A stretch of DNA of 64,000 nucleotides from Bacteroidaceae bacterium (GTDB lineage Bacteria > Bacteroidota > Bacteroidia > Bacteroidales > Bacteroidaceae), in the NCBI GenBank assembly GCA_024401225.1, contig JAKSLM010000001.1, positions 62,001-126,000 on the forward strand, given 5' to 3'. The notes under the pieces are model-generated. The model did not search any database, had not been told where the DNA came from, and saw only the letters and a program-made list of their open reading frames with translations. The position numbers and the translations under genes were made by a program. Positions 1-8,822 of the stretch are shown piece after piece (the first letter of the stretch is position 1; each line of letters starts with the position of its first letter).

Positions 1-342
1 AACGTGAACCGTTACATAGAGGAGACCAACCACCTCGTCATCGAAGCCAACTACGATCCTGAGATGCTCAGAGTGGGACGCTACCCAGAGATGCTAAAGG
101 ACCGTATATGCAGCGGAACCGGACATCTGGCCAACAAGCAGACCGGTGAAGCCTTGGCACAGAACTTCCATGAGCACCTGAAGAACGTGTGGCTCTGTCA
201 CCTCAGCGAGGAAAACAACCATCCAGAACTGGCCCGCAAAACCATAGAAACGATACTTGGTTCGTACGGCATACTGGCAGGCAAAGACTTCATGCTCGAG
301 GTGCTGCGACGCAGAATACCAACAGGCCCTTATTCTATATAG
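1..342 (+). CDS. MBL-fold metallo-hydrolase, C-terminal part (cut by window edge)
   Basis: The reading frame is open from the first base, so the gene starts outside the window and only about 113 C-terminal residues are seen. The fragment contains the segment HLSEENNHPELA, which resembles the C-terminal part of YycJ/WalJ-type metallo-beta-lactamase-fold hydrolases, where a His after the beta-sheet and the SxxNN pattern are typical. These are predicted metal-dependent nucleases or phosphodiesterases in the cytoplasm. The metal-binding HxHxDH motif would lie upstream and cannot be checked. The stop is TAG at 340-342. A strong terminator-like hairpin follows about 100 bases downstream. Family assignment is moderately sure. 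Confidence 0.7.
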   Translation, partial: NVNRYIEETNHLVIEANYDPEMLRVGRYPEMLKDRICSGTGHLANKQTGEALAQNFHEHLKNVWLCHLSEENNHPELARKTIETILGSYGILAGKDFMLEVLRRRIPTGPYSI

Positions 343-445
343 TTAAGAGGGGCTTTCCACAAGGCATAGGACACGCTCCATGCGCAGCAATCCAATCGTT
401 ACGACACGATTATGCTATATTCGTAACATACACATACTACTAACT

Positions 446-491
446 AAAACGATGTCGAAAAAAACATATTTCGGCATCGTTTTGTTTTTTT
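446..491 (+). terminator. Intrinsic terminator after the MBL-fold gene
   Basis: A 15-bp stem (446-460 with 469-483, one G-U pair) with an 8-base loop is followed by a run of T from 485. An A-rich 5' flank means it could also work on the other strand. It separates the first gene from the promoter at 549. Confidence 0.75.
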
Positions 492-523
492 TATGCTCAA
501 AAAACTTAATATTGCTAAAATAC

Positions 524-556
524 TTGCAAATATGTAATTTTATTTTAGTATCTTTG
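524..556 (+). promoter_or_regulatory. Bacteroidetes promoter for the glycogen-synthase-like gene
   Basis: The -7 element TATCTTTG lies at 549-556, with a TTGC -33-like box at 524-527, 21 bases upstream. The promoter sits inside the longer reading frame that opens at 380, which argues that the gene really starts at the ATG at 584. Confidence 0.65.
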
Positions 557-583
557 CATAAGATTTCATATACTACGCATAAA

Positions 584-1402
584 ATGAAGCAGAAGAAAGT
601 ACTATTCATTACCCAGGAAATGACGCCATTCACACCAGACAGCCACTTGGCTCAGATAGGACGTTATCTTCCACAGTATATCCAGGAAAAGAGAAACGAG
701 ATTCGAATCTTTACTCCAAAATGGGGTTCAATCAATGAGCGCCGCAACCAGTTGCACGAAGTCATTCGTCTATCCGGCATGAACCTCATCATCGACGAGA
801 CCGATCATCCGCTCATCATCAAGGTTGCTTCACTGCAAGCAGCTCATATGCAGATATACTTCATTGATAATGATGACTACTTCATGAAGCGTCAGATGAT
901 TACCGATGCCGATGGCTTCGAGTACTCGGACAATGGAGAACGAGCAATATTCTACGCACGAGGAGTATTGGAGACCGTAAAGAAACTTCGTTGGGAACCA
1001 AGCATCGTACATTGTACAGGCTTCATGACGGCTCTTGCTCCATTGTACATCAAGAAGGCATTCAATGATGAACCTTCATTCTGCGACTCAAAGGTGATAT
1101 TCTCCCTTTCAAGCAAAGAATTCAACAACGACCTTGGCGTCCATGCACGCGACTGCATACCATTCAAGGGAGCAAAGCTCAACGATGTTATGGAGTTTTG
1201 CCGCGAGAAGTACGGCTACACAGAACTCGCCAAACTTGCAATCAGATACTCAGACGGAGTCATCGTTGACTCACCTGACGTTGATCAGGAAGCATTGGAA
1301 TATGCAAAGAGCCTCGGCCTACCAATCCTTGAGTATACAGAAATGGACAACATCAAGGATGCGTATAATGATTTCTACGACAAAGTATTAGAACAGCAAT
1401 AA
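584..1402 (+). CDS. Glycogen/starch synthase-like protein, N-terminal (GT5) domain only
   Basis: The 272-aa product looks like the N-terminal Rossmann domain of glycogen/starch synthase (PF08323): it opens with KKVLFITQEMTPF and later has IVHCTGFMTA, which resembles the HxHDW region of GT5 synthases. Full GlgA proteins are about 480-550 aa and have a second nucleotide-sugar-binding domain; here it is absent and the protein ends cleanly at a TAA. Half-length homologues are common in Bacteroidales, so this is probably a stable family and not a truncation. Catalysis by this domain alone is doubtful. The start was chosen at 584 because the promoter at 549 excludes the upstream codons. The next gene follows after 8 bases. 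Confidence 0.75.
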   Translation: MKQKKVLFITQEMTPFTPDSHLAQIGRYLPQYIQEKRNEIRIFTPKWGSINERRNQLHEVIRLSGMNLIIDETDHPLIIKVASLQAAHMQIYFIDNDDYFMKRQMITDADGFEYSDNGERAIFYARGVLETVKKLRWEPSIVHCTGFMTALAPLYIKKAFNDEPSFCDSKVIFSLSSKEFNNDLGVHARDCIPFKGAKLNDVMEFCREKYGYTELAKLAIRYSDGVIVDSPDVDQEALEYAKSLGLPILEYTEMDNIKDAYNDFYDKVLEQQ

Positions 1403-1410
1403 AAATCATA

Positions 1411-2787
1411 ATGAATTACAAATATATTTTCGCGATTGTCGCATCTATCGTACTGACCATTGTAGGAACTTCAAGTTGTGAGGACAACACAGCATCAATG
1501 GGTCTTGACATGATGCCATCATCCGATTTGATCTCAAAAAACTACCAGACATACGATGTACAGACCAGCAGCTATGCCGTAGGCGACTCCGTCCTTGCAC
1601 GTACAAGTATGTCTTATCTTGGACGATTCACCGATCCAGAGACCAACACTACCATCAAGAGCGATTTCCTCAGTCAGTTCAATTGCCTTGAAACATTCTC
1701 GTTCCCTGACACCATACGAGGCGACTCGACTCTCAGATGCGAGCTCAAGCTTTATGTAAGCAAGTTCACCGGCGATTCGCTCACAAGCTTCAAGATCAAC
1801 GTATACGAACTCGACAAGCCACTCGATCCTAACGGCGACTACTATACAAATATTGAGCCTCAGGACTATGTAAACCCAGGTAAGGAACCGATAGCCACAA
1901 AGTGGTACACGCTCTCTGACCGCACGATTACTGACAAGGATCGCCACAAGTCGGACTACTACAACAGCATCAATATCGAGTTGCCTAAGTACGTAGGCGA
2001 TAGCATTCTCAATGGCTACCGCCGCAACCCTGATCTTTTCAAGAACACCGGTACGTGGGCAAACAGCGGCCTGCCAGGATCGAAGGGATTCTACTTCAAA
2101 CTTGAAAGTGGCGATGGCGCCATGGCCTACATCGACATCAGCCAGTTCAACATCTATTTCCGCTACTACGATAAGGATTACAAAGCTGACACTACTGGTG
2201 TATGCCAGTTTGCTGCTACTGAAGAAGTTGTTGAGGCTACACGATTCGAGAACAAAAACCTTGATGTACTCTTGAACGATACTGAGGCAACATACCTCAA
2301 GAGTCCTGCAGGTATCTTCACCATCGCAACATTGCCAGTAGACCAGATTAATCCTAACGACACCATCAACTCTGCAAAGATAGCATTCACACGCTATAAC
2401 AATAATGTCATGAGCAACTTCAAGCTCGGCATCCCGCAGAAGATTCTTATGGTACGACTTGACGACTACAAGAATGGATTCTTCGAAGCATACAAGACCA
2501 ACAACAACAAGACTTCATACGTCACTTCATTCAACGCAAAAAAGAACTCTTATGAGTTCAGTAATATAGCACGCCTTGTGCAGCAGATGCTGAACGAGCG
2601 TCGTGATGGAACTGCTACAAAGAATTACAACAAGGTGCTGCTCATCCCTATCGAGGCAACCTACGATTCGTCTGGTAACATCGTAATGATAAATCACGAT
2701 TTCTCAATGTCCAGCGCACGCCTTGTTGGTGGTAACAACGATCGCGTCAAGATGGAAGTAATCTACACTTCGTTCGATGCAAAATAA
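1411..2787 (+). CDS. DUF4270 family lipoprotein
   Basis: This 458-aa protein has an N-terminal signal peptide ending in a lipobox (TSSC, Cys 23), so it is predicted to be lipidated and exported. The body, with GLDMMPSSDLI near the start and beta-rich repeats, matches DUF4270, a Bacteroidetes family of unknown function often found next to the short glycogen-synthase-like gene. It follows that gene after 8 bases, so the two are probably cotranscribed. The 3' end overlaps the 3' end of the convergent metallophosphoesterase gene by 25 bases. No enzymatic motif is visible. Confidence 0.8.
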   Translation: MNYKYIFAIVASIVLTIVGTSSCEDNTASMGLDMMPSSDLISKNYQTYDVQTSSYAVGDSVLARTSMSYLGRFTDPETNTTIKSDFLSQFNCLETFSFPDTIRGDSTLRCELKLYVSKFTGDSLTSFKINVYELDKPLDPNGDYYTNIEPQDYVNPGKEPIATKWYTLSDRTITDKDRHKSDYYNSINIELPKYVGDSILNGYRRNPDLFKNTGTWANSGLPGSKGFYFKLESGDGAMAYIDISQFNIYFRYYDKDYKADTTGVCQFAATEEVVEATRFENKNLDVLLNDTEATYLKSPAGIFTIATLPVDQINPNDTINSAKIAFTRYNNNVMSNFKLGIPQKILMVRLDDYKNGFFEAYKTNNNKTSYVTSFNAKKNSYEFSNIARLVQQMLNERRDGTATKNYNKVLLIPIEATYDSSGNIVMINHDFSMSSARLVGGNNDRVKMEVIYTSFDAK

Positions 2788-4439
2788 TCAGCAAACAAAC
2801 AAAAGGCTGTAGCAAAGTCACGCATCTGTCGCATGAATTCGCAGTCTTCTTTGCTACGCTCGATAGCATCAAACAATTGCTTATACTGAGACAATCGTTC
2901 TTGGGTAATATACCGTAAAGCAAGGTTGCCACTATAGTGGAACCTATAGAAGTCGACAAGCAAATCGAGTCCATTCCATGTCATGAATGCGTTATCTGTT
3001 TTACGGTTCTTCCCTATGCGACGCATCAGTTCGTATCCACTCTTTGGCAACATCTCTTCGCGAAGCACCTTTGGCAGATCTCTCACAGCAAATCGGGTGC
3101 GTACCAAATCGCGGAACTGCCAATCGCAAAACTCGCCATAAGTCTTGGACTGCAATGCTTCTATGCTCCAAATCGGAGACTTGCCCTGACTCTTTGTGTA
3201 TTCATATTCCTTGCGGTAAGTCTCAAAGAACGTGTCAAACCTCGGTACTTCATCTATCACTATAGTTGCAATATCGTATCTACCGTCACTACAATTTATT
3301 GTAAGCACATGATACGCAGGTATGCAAGTAGCCAATGAAGGGATTTGAACATTAAGCATCGTCTCTCCATCAATGGTCATAGACGACCGATTATTTACGT
3401 GCATATGGCCTCCAAAATGCAATCGAACTCCAGCCTTGTGCATAGCCAGGCTTACCTTATTAGTTGGCACACGCTCTATATCAAATTTATCCTGTCCCCA
3501 CGAACGAGCAAGGATTTCTGATGCGCCATTATTAAAATCAAGCACAGGAAAATGGCTGAACGCAATGACTTGCTTGCCCAAACGAAGAGCATCATCGTAC
3601 ACCTTTTTTACCCAAGGGACAAGGTAAGGCTTATGCAACAATGTGTTATTATATCCTACTCCAGAGTTCTTGTATTTCCCTGTATTCCCATCCGGCAGAT
3701 ACACACCGCTATCAATGCTTATAAGCCAGAGTCCTTCGACCGGTTCGACAACATAACTGGCATCGTATGCACGACATCCACCTGCATACTCAAACTGCCT
3801 GTGCTCTTTATCGCTCACGGACAAAGCACCTGCAAAAGTGTACTGACCGTATGGCACATCACAGAATGGAGCACTCCAATATTTATAATCTTTTCTTGGG
3901 AAATAACCATACCTTCTGTAGCAATCCATCTGCTCTGCATGCCCCACACTGAACAACGATGGAACAACTTCATCTCCAGGTCTGTAACCAGAGGAATCAC
4001 TTACTACGGTACGGGTAGAGCCGTCACTATTGAGATATACCTTACGAGGCAAATGCTTTCCGTTGGGAGACGCTGGATCATGATTGCCCGGAGTCATAAA
4101 GAACGACAGCCCATGTTTTTCCTCATACTCCTGCAATATTAAGGCAGCAGCAGTTTGATTCATTATTTGTCCATCGTCCGTGATGTCACCGCCCAACACC
4201 ACGAGTTTTATTCCACGCTGTACCACATCATCAAGAGCCGCACGAAAAGCAAAGATGTTTTCATTGAACAAACGAGTAGACTGCACCTGAGCATCCATAG
4301 TACGGAGCAGTTCTGGATGACCAATGACATCCTGAATATGCGGGTCGGAAATAAACGCAATCCTAATTGAATCGTTTGTCGCTTTCATACTAAGTGAAAG
4401 CAGTATGAACAAAGCATAAAATAACAGATTGCGTTTCAT
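2763..4439 (-). CDS. Secreted calcineurin-like metallophosphoesterase
   Basis: The 558-aa product starts with a signal peptide (MKRNLLFYALFILLSLSMKA) and then shows the ordered calcineurin-like motifs: D-x-H in SDPHI (32-34), GGD (83-85), GNHD (118-121), FSHFPV and GHMHV. These bind two metal ions and hydrolyse phosphomono- or diesters, here in the periplasm or outside. Substrate is unknown. An in-frame start exists further upstream, but the promoter at 4470-4500 favours 4439 or the ATG at 4451. The C-terminal third after GHMHV is extra and unrecognised. The gene converges on and overlaps the DUF4270 gene. Confidence 0.85.
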   Translation of the reverse strand: MKRNLLFYALFILLSLSMKATNDSIRIAFISDPHIQDVIGHPELLRTMDAQVQSTRLFNENIFAFRAALDDVVQRGIKLVVLGGDITDDGQIMNQTAAALILQEYEEKHGLSFFMTPGNHDPASPNGKHLPRKVYLNSDGSTRTVVSDSSGYRPGDEVVPSLFSVGHAEQMDCYRRYGYFPRKDYKYWSAPFCDVPYGQYTFAGALSVSDKEHRQFEYAGGCRAYDASYVVEPVEGLWLISIDSGVYLPDGNTGKYKNSGVGYNNTLLHKPYLVPWVKKVYDDALRLGKQVIAFSHFPVLDFNNGASEILARSWGQDKFDIERVPTNKVSLAMHKAGVRLHFGGHMHVNNRSSMTIDGETMLNVQIPSLATCIPAYHVLTINCSDGRYDIATIVIDEVPRFDTFFETYRKEYEYTKSQGKSPIWSIEALQSKTYGEFCDWQFRDLVRTRFAVRDLPKVLREEMLPKSGYELMRRIGKNRKTDNAFMTWNGLDLLVDFYRFHYSGNLALRYITQERLSQYKQLFDAIERSKEDCEFMRQMRDFATAFCLFADYFASNEV

Positions 4440-4469
4440 ATTTTTGTACATTATATTTAGTTTATAATG

Positions 4470-4500
4470 CAAATATACATGTCTTTTATCAGCATTCAAA
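4470..4500 (-). promoter_or_regulatory. Promoter for the metallophosphoesterase
   Basis: On the - strand there is TATATTTG (4470-4477), a perfect TAnnTTTG, with a TTTG -33 box at 4497-4500, 19 bases away. Confidence 0.7.
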
Positions 4501-4538
4501 ACAATTTAAGCAAAAACCCACACTTATATGTCGCTTTT

Positions 4539-4570
4539 TTTGCAATAAACATTTTTTATTACTATTTTTG
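4539..4570 (+). promoter_or_regulatory. Promoter for the CPBP protease
   Basis: TTTG at 4539-4542 and TATTTTTG at 4563-4570, 20 bases apart. It diverges from the promoter at 4470-4500. The -7 box ends inside the longest reading frame (opening at 4568), so translation should begin at the ATG at 4595. Confidence 0.7.
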
Positions 4571-4594
4571 CAGAAACAAACAACAAAAGGAAAG

Positions 4595-5422
4595 ATGAAC
4601 AACCTTAAGACAATGTCAAATCTCAAATGGGTGCTGCTGTTTATAGGAGCCAGCTTCCTATTCTTCTTACTTTACGGCATCACATCATCCTTCTGGTATG
4701 AATTTGCAGAGCGCAATGCAGAAATACCAGGAGCAATAATCACATTCGCGCTTACACCTCTCATAATATGGACATACCGTGGTTGGCAGAAAAGGTTGGA
4801 GCATCAGGAAGAATTAGATGGTAAGTTGAAGGATCTATGCTTTTGGACTGCTAAAGGCTTTGCACTCGGATTCTTCATCTTTGCCCTCACCGTTCTGTTA
4901 ATGACAACGCTAGGTGTCTACAAGATAGACCACTTCAACGCCAACTGGAAGTCCCCTCTATGCCACTTTCTCGTATTTACCAACGTAGCCGTAGGTGAGG
5001 AAGTGCTATTCCGTGGCATCTTGTTCAGAATGATAGACAAGCGCTGGAACACCATCGCAGCAATCACATCAACAGCACTTCTCTTCGGACTCACACATCT
5101 CCCAAATGACAATGCAACACTATGGAGCGCAATTGCCATTGCCATCGAGGCAGGCATTCTGCTGGGCGTAGTATATAAATGGGCAGGTAATATCTGGTAC
5201 CCAATTGGACTGCATTGGGCTTGGAACTTCAGCCAAGGCTGCATATTCGGATTCAATGTATCTGGCACTTATTCAGGCGTTCCGCTCATCACACCAACGT
5301 GCGAAGGCCCAGATTTGCTGACAGGCGGGGCATTTGGTGCTGAAGCGTCAATCATTACAGTACTTGTAGGTCTTGCAACAGCAATATACTACTGGCGAAA
5401 ACTGAAGAATATAAACAAATAA
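4595..5422 (+). CDS. CPBP family intramembrane glutamic protease (Abi/Rce1-like)
   Basis: A 275-aa polytopic membrane protein with the three CPBP motifs: EEVLFRG (E135, E136, R140), FGLTHL (H168) and HWAWN (H207, N211). Proteins of this family cleave within membranes, as Rce1 does for prenylated proteins, and bacterial members are linked to peptide processing or bacteriocin self-immunity. Start at 4595 follows an AAAGGAAAG ribosome-binding-like stretch. ettA begins 13 bases after the stop. The substrate is unknown. Confidence 0.85.
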   Translation: MNNLKTMSNLKWVLLFIGASFLFFLLYGITSSFWYEFAERNAEIPGAIITFALTPLIIWTYRGWQKRLEHQEELDGKLKDLCFWTAKGFALGFFIFALTVLLMTTLGVYKIDHFNANWKSPLCHFLVFTNVAVGEEVLFRGILFRMIDKRWNTIAAITSTALLFGLTHLPNDNATLWSAIAIAIEAGILLGVVYKWAGNIWYPIGLHWAWNFSQGCIFGFNVSGTYSGVPLITPTCEGPDLLTGGAFGAEASIITVLVGLATAIYYWRKLKNINK

Positions 5423-5435
5423 AAACATACATATC

Positions 5436-7133
5436 GTGGCAACAGTAGACGACAAAAAGATTATTTTTTCAATGGTCGGCGTATCGAAGACCATTCAGCA
5501 GAATCAGAAGCAAGTTCTGAAAAACATATACCTCAGCTTCTTCTATGGAGCAAAGATCGGTATCATCGGTTTGAACGGTGCCGGTAAGTCAACACTCATG
5601 AAGATTATTGCGGGTATTGACCAGCAGTATCAGGGCGAGGTGGTATGGAGCCCTGGGTACACAGTTGGTTATCTGCCTCAGGATCCTCCTCTCAACGAAG
5701 AAAAGACTGTAAAGGAAAACGTGATGGAGGGCGTCCAACACATTTACGACACCCTTGATGAATACAACAAAATCAACGACCTCTTCGGCCTGCCAGAGTA
5801 CTATGAGGACCCAGACAAGATGGATAAGCTCATGAACCGTCAAGCAGAACTGCAGGACATCATCGACTCAACCGACGCATGGAACATAGACAGCAAGCTC
5901 GATCGCGCCATGGAAGCATTGCATTGCCCTCCTGGCGACTGGCCAGTAACCAATCTCTCGGGAGGTGAACGCAGACGTGTGGCTCTTGTAAAGATTCTGC
6001 TTCAGAAGCCTGACGTGCTCCTCCTCGACGAGCCTACCAACCACCTTGATGCAGAGAGCATTGACTGGCTTGAGCAGCACTTGCAGCAATATGAAGGAAC
6101 TGTCATTGCTGTTACTCACGACCGCTATTTCCTCGATGATGTGAGCGAATGGATCCTCGAGCTTGATCGTGGTGAAGGCATTCCTTGGAAGGGCAACTAT
6201 TCATCATGGCTCGATCAGAAGAGCAAGCGCATGGCTCAGGAGGAAAAGACTGCCAGCAAACGTCGTAAGACCCTCGAACGAGAACTTGAATGGGTACGCA
6301 TGGCGCCAAAGGCTCGCCAGGCAAAGGGTAAGGCACGTCTCAACAGCTATGATAAGATGCTCAACGAGGAGCAGAAAGAGAAGGAGGAGAAGCTTGAGAT
6401 CTTCATTCCAAACGGTCCGCGACTTGGCAACAAGGTCATTGATGCTCAGGGCGTAGCCAAGGCATACGGCGACAAGGTACTCTTCAGCGATCTCAACTTC
6501 ACATTGCCACCTAATGGCATCGTAGGAGTCATTGGTCCTAATGGTGCGGGTAAGACTACCCTATTCCGCCTTATCATGGGACTTGAAAACGCCGATAAGG
6601 GAACGTTTGAGGTCGGTGAGACAGTCAAGTTGTCATACGTAGACCAGCAACACAAGGACATTGATCCACAGAAGTCTGTCTACCAAGTTGTAAGTGGTGG
6701 CAACGAGACCATTCGCATGGGCGGAAAGGATATCAATGTTCGTGCATACTTGAGTAAGTTCAACTTCAATGGAGCCGATCAGGAGAAACTCTGTGGAGTG
6801 CTTTCTGGTGGTGAACGCAACCGCCTTCAGCTTGCCATTGCATTGAAGCAGGAAGGTAATGTACTTCTGCTCGACGAGCCTACCAACGATATTGATGTCA
6901 ACACATTGCGTGCACTCGAGGAAGGTCTCGAAGCATTTGCTGGATGTGCTGTGGTTATCAGCCACGACCGATGGTTCCTCGACCGTATTTGTACCCACAT
7001 CCTTGCTTATGAAGGTAACGGTGAAGTATTCTATTTCGAAGGAAGCTATACTGACTATGAGGCAAACAAGGCGAAACGCCTTGGACTTGAAGAGCCAAAG
7101 CGTATCAAGTACCGCAAGCTCATGGAAGACTAA
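5436..7133 (+). CDS. ettA: Energy-dependent translational throttle protein EttA (ABC-F)
   Basis: The 565-aa protein has two ABC cassettes and no membrane part. Walker A motifs are GLNGAGKST and GPNGAGKTT; signatures are LSGGERRRVAL and LSGGERNRLQL; Walker B motifs are LLLDEPTNHLD and LLLDEPTNDID. Between the cassettes lies the basic linker with the arm typical of EttA. EttA binds the ribosomal E site and gates entry into elongation according to the ATP/ADP state. The start is GTG at 5436, giving a length near the usual 555-560 aa. It lies directly downstream of the CPBP gene. Confidence 0.92.
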   Translation: MATVDDKKIIFSMVGVSKTIQQNQKQVLKNIYLSFFYGAKIGIIGLNGAGKSTLMKIIAGIDQQYQGEVVWSPGYTVGYLPQDPPLNEEKTVKENVMEGVQHIYDTLDEYNKINDLFGLPEYYEDPDKMDKLMNRQAELQDIIDSTDAWNIDSKLDRAMEALHCPPGDWPVTNLSGGERRRVALVKILLQKPDVLLLDEPTNHLDAESIDWLEQHLQQYEGTVIAVTHDRYFLDDVSEWILELDRGEGIPWKGNYSSWLDQKSKRMAQEEKTASKRRKTLERELEWVRMAPKARQAKGKARLNSYDKMLNEEQKEKEEKLEIFIPNGPRLGNKVIDAQGVAKAYGDKVLFSDLNFTLPPNGIVGVIGPNGAGKTTLFRLIMGLENADKGTFEVGETVKLSYVDQQHKDIDPQKSVYQVVSGGNETIRMGGKDINVRAYLSKFNFNGADQEKLCGVLSGGERNRLQLAIALKQEGNVLLLDEPTNDIDVNTLRALEEGLEAFAGCAVVISHDRWFLDRICTHILAYEGNGEVFYFEGSYTDYEANKAKRLGLEEPKRIKYRKLMED

Positions 7134-7171
7134 AACTGCCATAAGATCAACAACGTTCAATAACATCAACA

Positions 7172-8092
7172 TTGGCTAATCAGAACAGAACCATACGAAT
7201 TGAGGAACACGAGGTTCCCGAACTTGAAGCTATGCTGTCAACAAAGGGCAGCATAGTTGATGGTTTTGCTGACAGGATTGTCAATGCCGACCTTTTGGAA
7301 GTAATTGATTCTATCCCGGACAGTTGTGCCAACCTTATCATCATAGATCCACCTTACAACCTTACAAGGGACTTCGGCGAGAAACGCTTCAACGCCATGA
7401 AGGCAGAGCAATACGATGACTATCTACGCAGCTGGTTTCATAAGGTTTGTAAGAAGCTTGCGCCCGACGGTTCCCTATATATGTGCGGTGACTGGAAGTG
7501 TACGGCATCCATGCAAAAGGTGATAGAAGAAGAACTTACAATACTCAATCGCATCACCTGGCAACGCGAGAAGGGACGCGGAGCAAAGAATAACTGGAAG
7601 AACTCCATGGAGGACATATGGTTTGCCGTAAAGAATCCATCACACTACTTCTTCGATGTTGATGCAGTCAAGATGAAGCGCACCGTACTGGCACCGTATA
7701 AGACAGAAGGGAAGCCTAAAGACTGGGAAGAATCGGACGATGGAAAATTCCGTATCACCTACCCTTCCAACTTCTGGGACGACATAACGGTACCATTCTG
7801 GAGCATGCCTGAGAACACAGACCATCCTACTCAGAAACCGGAAAAACTATATGCGAAACTGATCCTTGCATCATCGCGGCCAGGCGATCTTGTTTTTGAT
7901 CCATTCCTTGGTAGCGGAACAAGCGCCGTCGTTGCAAAGAAGCTTGGGCGACACTTCCTTGGCATAGAGATTGACAAGCACTATGCAATGCTTGCAGCCA
8001 AACGAGTGATAGCAGCCGATGCCAACGCATCCATACAAGGCTACGAGGATGGAGTATTTTGGGAAAGAAACACATTAAGACACAGAAAATGA
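7172..8092 (+). CDS. Orphan site-specific DNA methyltransferase, beta class
   Basis: A 306-aa AdoMet-dependent DNA methyltransferase. The catalytic DPPY motif (59-62) precedes the AdoMet-binding motif DPFLGSGT (243-250), and HPTQKP is at 218-223; this order defines the beta class, which includes N6-adenine and N4-cytosine enzymes such as CcrM and HinfI methylases. The start appears to be TTG at 7172; the next in-frame ATG (7232) would remove 20 residues. No restriction enzyme lies beside it, so it is a solitary methylase. Its stop overlaps the start of nth as ATGA, implying translational coupling with a repair gene. The recognition site cannot be read from the sequence. Confidence 0.88.
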   Translation: MANQNRTIRIEEHEVPELEAMLSTKGSIVDGFADRIVNADLLEVIDSIPDSCANLIIIDPPYNLTRDFGEKRFNAMKAEQYDDYLRSWFHKVCKKLAPDGSLYMCGDWKCTASMQKVIEEELTILNRITWQREKGRGAKNNWKNSMEDIWFAVKNPSHYFFDVDAVKMKRTVLAPYKTEGKPKDWEESDDGKFRITYPSNFWDDITVPFWSMPENTDHPTQKPEKLYAKLILASSRPGDLVFDPFLGSGTSAVVAKKLGRHFLGIEIDKHYAMLAAKRVIAADANASIQGYEDGVFWERNTLRHRK

Positions 8093-8742
8093 GAAGGCAG
8101 CAGATATACGACAACGTAATCACATATTTCAGCGAAGCTATGCCAAACGTTGAGACAGAGTTGCATTACGACTCTCCATTTCATCTGTTGATTGCCGTTA
8201 TCCTAAGCGCACAATGCACAGATAAGAGAGTCAACATGATAACGCCTCGCCTCTTTGAGGAGTACCCAACAGCCGAAGTGATGGCTGCATCCAACGAAGA
8301 TGTCATATATGAGTATATCAAAAGCGTAAGTTATCCAAACAACAAAGCAAAGCATCTGGTTGGCATGGCAAGGATGCTGATGGAGGAATACAACGGTGAA
8401 GTGCCAAGCGATCTTGACGAACTGACCAAACTACCTGGCGTAGGGAGAAAAACAGCAAACGTCATCCAGGCAGTCATTTTCAACAAGGCAGCTATGGCAG
8501 TTGATACACACGTATTCCGTGTTTCCCACCGCATTGGGCTCGTTTCGGACAAGTGCACTACCCCCTACTCCGTGGAGAAGGAACTCGTCAAGCACATACC
8601 CAATGACATCATCCCTCGAGCACACCATTGGCTCATACTGCATGGCAGGTACGTATGCCAATCGCGCAAACCAAAGTGTGAAAAGTGCGGAATTAAGGAG
8701 TTTTGCAATTATTTCAAAAAAAAATCGGCAATATGTAGTTAA
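8089..8742 (+). CDS. nth: Endonuclease III (DNA glycosylase/AP lyase)
   Basis: The 217-aa product has the helix-hairpin-helix [11 protein letters not shown] with the catalytic Lys, the catalytic Asp in [14 protein letters not shown], and the C-terminal [4Fe-4S] ligand set C-x6-C-x2-C-x5-C. Nth removes oxidised pyrimidines and nicks the strand in base excision repair. The ATG at 8089 shares ATGA with the methylase stop; the longer frame from 8059 is less likely because it begins well inside the methylase. Length matches the family. Confidence 0.93.
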   Translation: MRRQQIYDNVITYFSEAMPNVETELHYDSPFHLLIAVILSAQCTDKRVNMITPRLFEEYPTAEVMAASNEDVIYEYIKSVSYPNNKAKHLVGMARMLMEEYNGEVPSDLDELTKLPGVGRKTANVIQAVIFNKAAMAVDTHVFRVSHRIGLVSDKCTTPYSVEKELVKHIPNDIIPRAHHWLILHGRYVCQSRKPKCEKCGIKEFCNYFKKKSAICS

Positions 8743-8760
8743 TTATCAAAGATAATTTAT

Positions 8761-8768
8761 TAACTTTG
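8761..8768 (+). promoter_or_regulatory. Promoter -7 element for pgk
   Basis: TAACTTTG matches TAnnTTTG. It lies 55 bases before the pgk ATG at 8823 and overlaps the longer frame that opens at 8766, so supports the shorter start. A clear -33 box is not visible. Confidence 0.6.
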
Positions 8769-8822
8769 CCCATAATTATAGAGATTATTCACAACATTAT
8801 TAATTTAAAATACACAAAACCA

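Noticed and set aside
380..583. N-terminal extension of the glycogen-synthase-like protein
   Set aside because: The extension runs through a terminator and the promoter at 549-556 and is not protein-like; the ATG at 584 is preferred.
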